Origin: Sarcina sp. DSM 11001
Lineage (GTDB): Bacteria > Bacillota > Clostridia > Lachnospirales > Lachnospiraceae
Assembly: GCF_900101015.1 (NCBI RefSeq)
Contig: NZ_FNFZ01000017.1
Location: 41,478-105,477 of the forward strand
Reading direction: 5' to 3'
DNA: 64,000 nucleotides
A program made the position numbers and the translations under genes. Of the stretch, positions 62,691 through 64,000 are shown piece by piece. The first letter of the stretch is position 1; the number at the start of each line of letters is the position of its first letter. A model generated the notes under the pieces. The model did no database searches, was not told where the DNA came from, and saw nothing but the letters and a program-made list of their open reading frames with translations.

Positions 62691-64000
62691 ATGAGTAAGC
62701 TTCCGAAACGGTTAACAGCACTGCTCCTGTCAGGCATGCTGGTCATTGGTTTAGCGCCTGTGGGGGTTTTTGCAGAAGATTTCGGGCAGACTTCTGAGGC
62801 AGCAGTGGAAGAGGCTGCTTCGGAGGAGGCAGTGGCAGCAGAGACTGAGGGAGAAGTAGCTGCCGGAGACATAGCAGCGCCTGAGGAAGAGGATCAGGCT
62901 CTGACTGGTACAACGGAAGCGCCTGAAGAAGTGGTAGGGGATCAGGAAGCGACTGGTACAACAGACGCACCTGCAGAAGAAGTTGCGCAATATTATACCG
63001 TTACTCTCAATGCCAATGGCGGATACTTCGAAAATGAGTGGGATGATGCACTTGGCGAATATGTTGAGCAGGTGGAAACCATTAGCAAAGCGGTTCCTAT
63101 TGGTGATGCGATAGTGACATTTCCGGTATTCGGAGAGGATGATCAGGAATCACAAAGCATGATTTTTGCCGGATGGAGCCTCGAACCTGACGGGCAATTG
63201 ATCTCTGAAGGATTTGAAGAGTATTTGCCGGAAGATAACTGCACGATTTATGCCCTTTGGGAGATTAATCCGTCTGCAGTATCAGAGACTGCTGAAGAAG
63301 ATGATGATATAGATTCCGCAGATAATCCCGGTCAGGATGAGGATCTGGAAGAGATTGCTGAAACAGATCCTGCCCAGATTCCCGATGATACGGAAAAAGC
63401 AGAGGAAAAAGAGCAGTCTTCAAATGAAGATGAAAAGGAAGCTTTTGATTACAATGAGGCAGGCAATGAAACCTCTGCAGCGGGCGGTACAGAAGAGGCA
63501 GAAGCCGCCAATACGGACGATACTTATAAGAGAGAGCCCGATTCCGAAAATGAAAGCTTAAACGATTCGGAAGAGGGAGGATCTCATGACAGTTTTGATC
63601 TGGCTCGTTTTGAACAGGCACCTGAAGAAGCACAGAGCTCTCCGGATGCAGAAGATACTACACTTGTAGATGATCCGACGGAAGAAGAGATAACAGAAAC
63701 TGCAAAAGAAGCTTCAGGGGATCTGACGTATGAAAACTTTACCTATACTGTTTCCGGGAGCAATGCGACGATCACAGGGTATACGAGTTCCGCAGCAAGC
63801 CTGACTATACCATCAAAGATTGGGGAGTACACTGTCACTGCCATCAAAGATTATGCATTTTCCGACTGTTCATTCCTGACCTCTTTGACCCTGCCGGAAA
63901 GCATAACTGTGATAGGTTCATATTTCATCGAAGGAACCGGGATTAAGTCGATTACGATCCCGAAGAACGTCACAAGCTGCGCCTATTGCCTGACAGGATC
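62691..64000 (+). CDS. BspA-like leucine-rich-repeat surface protein, N-terminal part
   Basis: The frame is open from ATG 62691 (GGAGGA 9 bp upstream) to the window edge, at least 436 aa. Signal peptide MSKLPKRLTALLLSGMLVIG... cleaved after VFA (28). An acidic Glu/Ala/Thr-rich part with repeats TGTTEAPEE follows. Residues about 103-185 form a Listeria-Bacteroides (InlB-B type) repeat (VTLNANGGYFENEW ... FAGWSLEPDG ... IYALWE). A second acidic linker runs to about 340. From residue 345 a BspA-like LRR_5 region begins (ASLTIPSKIGEYTVTAIKDY; AFSDCSFLTSLTLPESI; IKSITIPKNV). Such proteins mediate host or bacterial adhesion in gut anaerobes. The C-terminus is outside the window. Confidence 0.88.
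   Translation, partial: MSKLPKRLTALLLSGMLVIGLAPVGVFAEDFGQTSEAAVEEAASEEAVAAETEGEVAAGDIAAPEEEDQALTGTTEAPEEVVGDQEATGTTDAPAEEVAQYYTVTLNANGGYFENEWDDALGEYVEQVETISKAVPIGDAIVTFPVFGEDDQESQSMIFAGWSLEPDGQLISEGFEEYLPEDNCTIYALWEINPSAVSETAEEDDDIDSADNPGQDEDLEEIAETDPAQIPDDTEKAEEKEQSSNEDEKEAFDYNEAGNETSAAGGTEEAEAANTDDTYKREPDSENESLNDSEEGGSHDSFDLARFEQAPEEAQSSPDAEDTTLVDDPTEEEITETAKEASGDLTYENFTYTVSGSNATITGYTSSAASLTIPSKIGEYTVTAIKDYAFSDCSFLTSLTLPESITVIGSYFIEGTGIKSITIPKNVTSCAYCLTG

Overview
The window looks like a chromosomal segment of an anaerobic, gut-type Firmicute, most like Lachnospiraceae. This is inferred from the glycerol cluster layout (glpP-glpK-glpF, a BFD-domain glycerol-3-phosphate oxidoreductase, a partner flavoprotein and a DUF1667 protein), indolepyruvate:ferredoxin oxidoreductase, the rpsF-ssb-rpsR operon, strong AGGAGG-type ribosome sites, and large MBG/BspA-like surface proteins. 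No database search was possible, so the taxonomic call is an inference. No rRNA or CRISPR array was seen. There is one tRNA.

Layout. 1-7.4 kb: end of an SPFH protein, a GH32 sucrose hydrolase, thymidylate kinase, a polar amino-acid ABC transporter (binding protein, permease, ATPase) and a DapF-fold racemase. 7.5-14.3 kb: glycerol regulon. 14.4-18.2 kb: a small double-glycine-leader SH3 peptide, a lipid kinase, a MazEF-type toxin-antitoxin pair that seems inserted between the lipid kinase and an RlmI-type methyltransferase gene, and that methyltransferase. 18.4-24 kb: an Fe-S protein and a SWIM/SNF2 helicase. 24.5-29.7 kb: DegV, IlvE and IorAB. 30-37 kb: a MATE transporter fused to an ATPase-like domain, then a LicD / racemase / LicC-like / CotH surface-modification operon. 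37.3-39 kb: rpsF-ssb-rpsR and tRNA-Leu.

39-48 kb is a duplicated surface-protein locus. A roughly 280-nt leader with its own promoter and a covarying terminator hairpin occurs twice. One copy precedes an intact 1381-aa MBG-domain protein. The other is fused directly to a truncated copy of that gene. Each is followed by a copy of an acidic-repeat secreted protein.

48-62 kb is clearly more AT-rich and reads as an accessory island. It holds an unknown 161-aa protein, an MqsR-like toxin with a Zn/HTH/Panacea antitoxin behind a perfect 12-bp operator palindrome, a frameshifted hsdR remnant, and a compact four-gene operon (CoiA-like zinc protein, coiled-coil protein with a possible inactive AAA fold, an unknown protein, and a 1730-aa DEAH helicase with a DUF1998 C-terminus), followed by a Dam-type methylase. 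That operon resembles Druantia/DISARM-class phage defence but lacks their signature small subunits, so it is the best candidate for a new system here. The window ends inside a BspA-like surface protein.

A recurring theme is short intergenic tandem repeats, and small duplications of gene 3' ends (thymidylate kinase, racemase, methyltransferase), which suggest frequent slippage or copying around gene ends in this genome.
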